Part shown: in pieces, positions 12,860-12,925 of the stretch
Layout of the letters: each line of letters starts with the position of its first letter
Position numbering within the stretch: the stretch's first letter is position 1
NCBI GenBank assembly: GCA_031255235.1
Contig: JAIRSX010000107.1
Location: 1-12,925, forward strand
DNA length: 12,925 nt
Direction of reading: 5' to 3'
From: Rickettsiales bacterium
Lineage (GTDB): Bacteria > Pseudomonadota > Alphaproteobacteria > Rickettsiales > UBA1997
Translations under genes and position numbers: made by a program
Notes under the pieces: model-generated
Databases searched by the model: none
Seen by the model: only the letters and a program-made list of their open reading frames with translations
What the model was told of the DNA's origin: nothing

Positions 12860-12925
12860 ATGATAAAACATAGTCGTTTAACTATAAAAGACGTCCATTC
12901 AGAACGTCCTTTATATACATACATA
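12860..12925 (+). CDS. Start of a gene running off the right edge, unrecognised
   Basis: ATG 12860 follows AGGAGG (12848-12853) with an ideal six-base gap, the strongest Shine-Dalgarno in the window together with that of rplI. The frame is open for all 22 codons to the edge, starting MIKHSRLTIKDVHSERPLYTYI-like sequence (first residues MIKHSRLTIKDV). It is too short to identify. A hairpin (12883-12915) lies inside the first codons, so it might instead be a short leader peptide. Confidence 0.45.
   Translation, partial: MIKHSRLTIKDVHSERPLYTYI
12883..12915. repeat. Hairpin inside the first codons of the right-edge gene
   Basis: TATAAA-A-GACGT (12883-12894) pairs with ACGTC-C-TTTATA (12904-12915), eleven base pairs with one A/C mismatch and a nine-base loop. 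On the minus strand it is followed by a short TTTTATAG-type run, so it could be a weak leftward terminator. On the plus strand it could act on translation or attenuate transcription. Confidence 0.5.

Overview
The window looks like the chromosome of a strongly AT-rich, Gram-negative alphaproteobacterium, most likely a Rickettsiales-type, host-associated lineage. The reasons are the low GC, a VirB2-type type IV secretion pilin with the Rickettsiales pattern (a Cys followed by a TGPIG-like stretch), an LpxI-type lipid A enzyme, a DUF2066 protein next to an AI-2E/PerM-like permease, and an alphaproteobacterial style of S18 and L9. The lineage is inferred from protein character only; no rRNA is present. 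TGA is used as a normal stop.

Layout. 1-335: tail of a possible + strand gene, then a mostly non-coding stretch with a promoter-like site and a tandem 10-mer. 336-2400 (minus): DUF2066 secreted protein, then the permease, overlapping and probably co-translated. 2499-4956 (minus): a fold-type I aminotransferase, then an unrecognised three-helix membrane protein that starts inside the aminotransferase stop region. 5096-6007 (plus): a GNAT acetyltransferase joined to a degenerate inorganic-pyrophosphatase-like domain. 5995-6474 (minus): small unknown protein. 6617-7876 (plus): glyA. 7865-8296 (minus): small HxGH nucleotidyltransferase. 8377-9912 (plus): secD without secF. 9909-10706 (minus): lpxI. 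10832-12062 (minus): rpsF-rpsR-rplI ribosomal operon with a clear terminator. 12225-12605 (minus): VirB2-like pilin with its own promoter and terminator. 12860-end (plus): the first 22 codons of a possible gene behind a near-perfect 32-bp palindrome and a consensus Shine-Dalgarno.

How it works together. Most of the window is housekeeping: one-carbon metabolism (glyA), protein export (secD), lipid A synthesis (lpxI), translation (rpsF-rpsR-rplI) and the pilus subunit of a type IV secretion system. Three consecutive convergent gene pairs overlap at their stop codons, leaving no room for classical terminators.

The signals most worth following are the acetyltransferase-pyrophosphatase-like fusion; a recurrent arrangement in which SD-less genes carry a -10 box only 6-10 bases before the start codon (candidate leaderless mRNAs); the palindrome and hairpin at the right edge; and a membrane protein with a possible, very faint IcmF/TssM-like character. 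No complete, clearly novel multi-gene system is evident.
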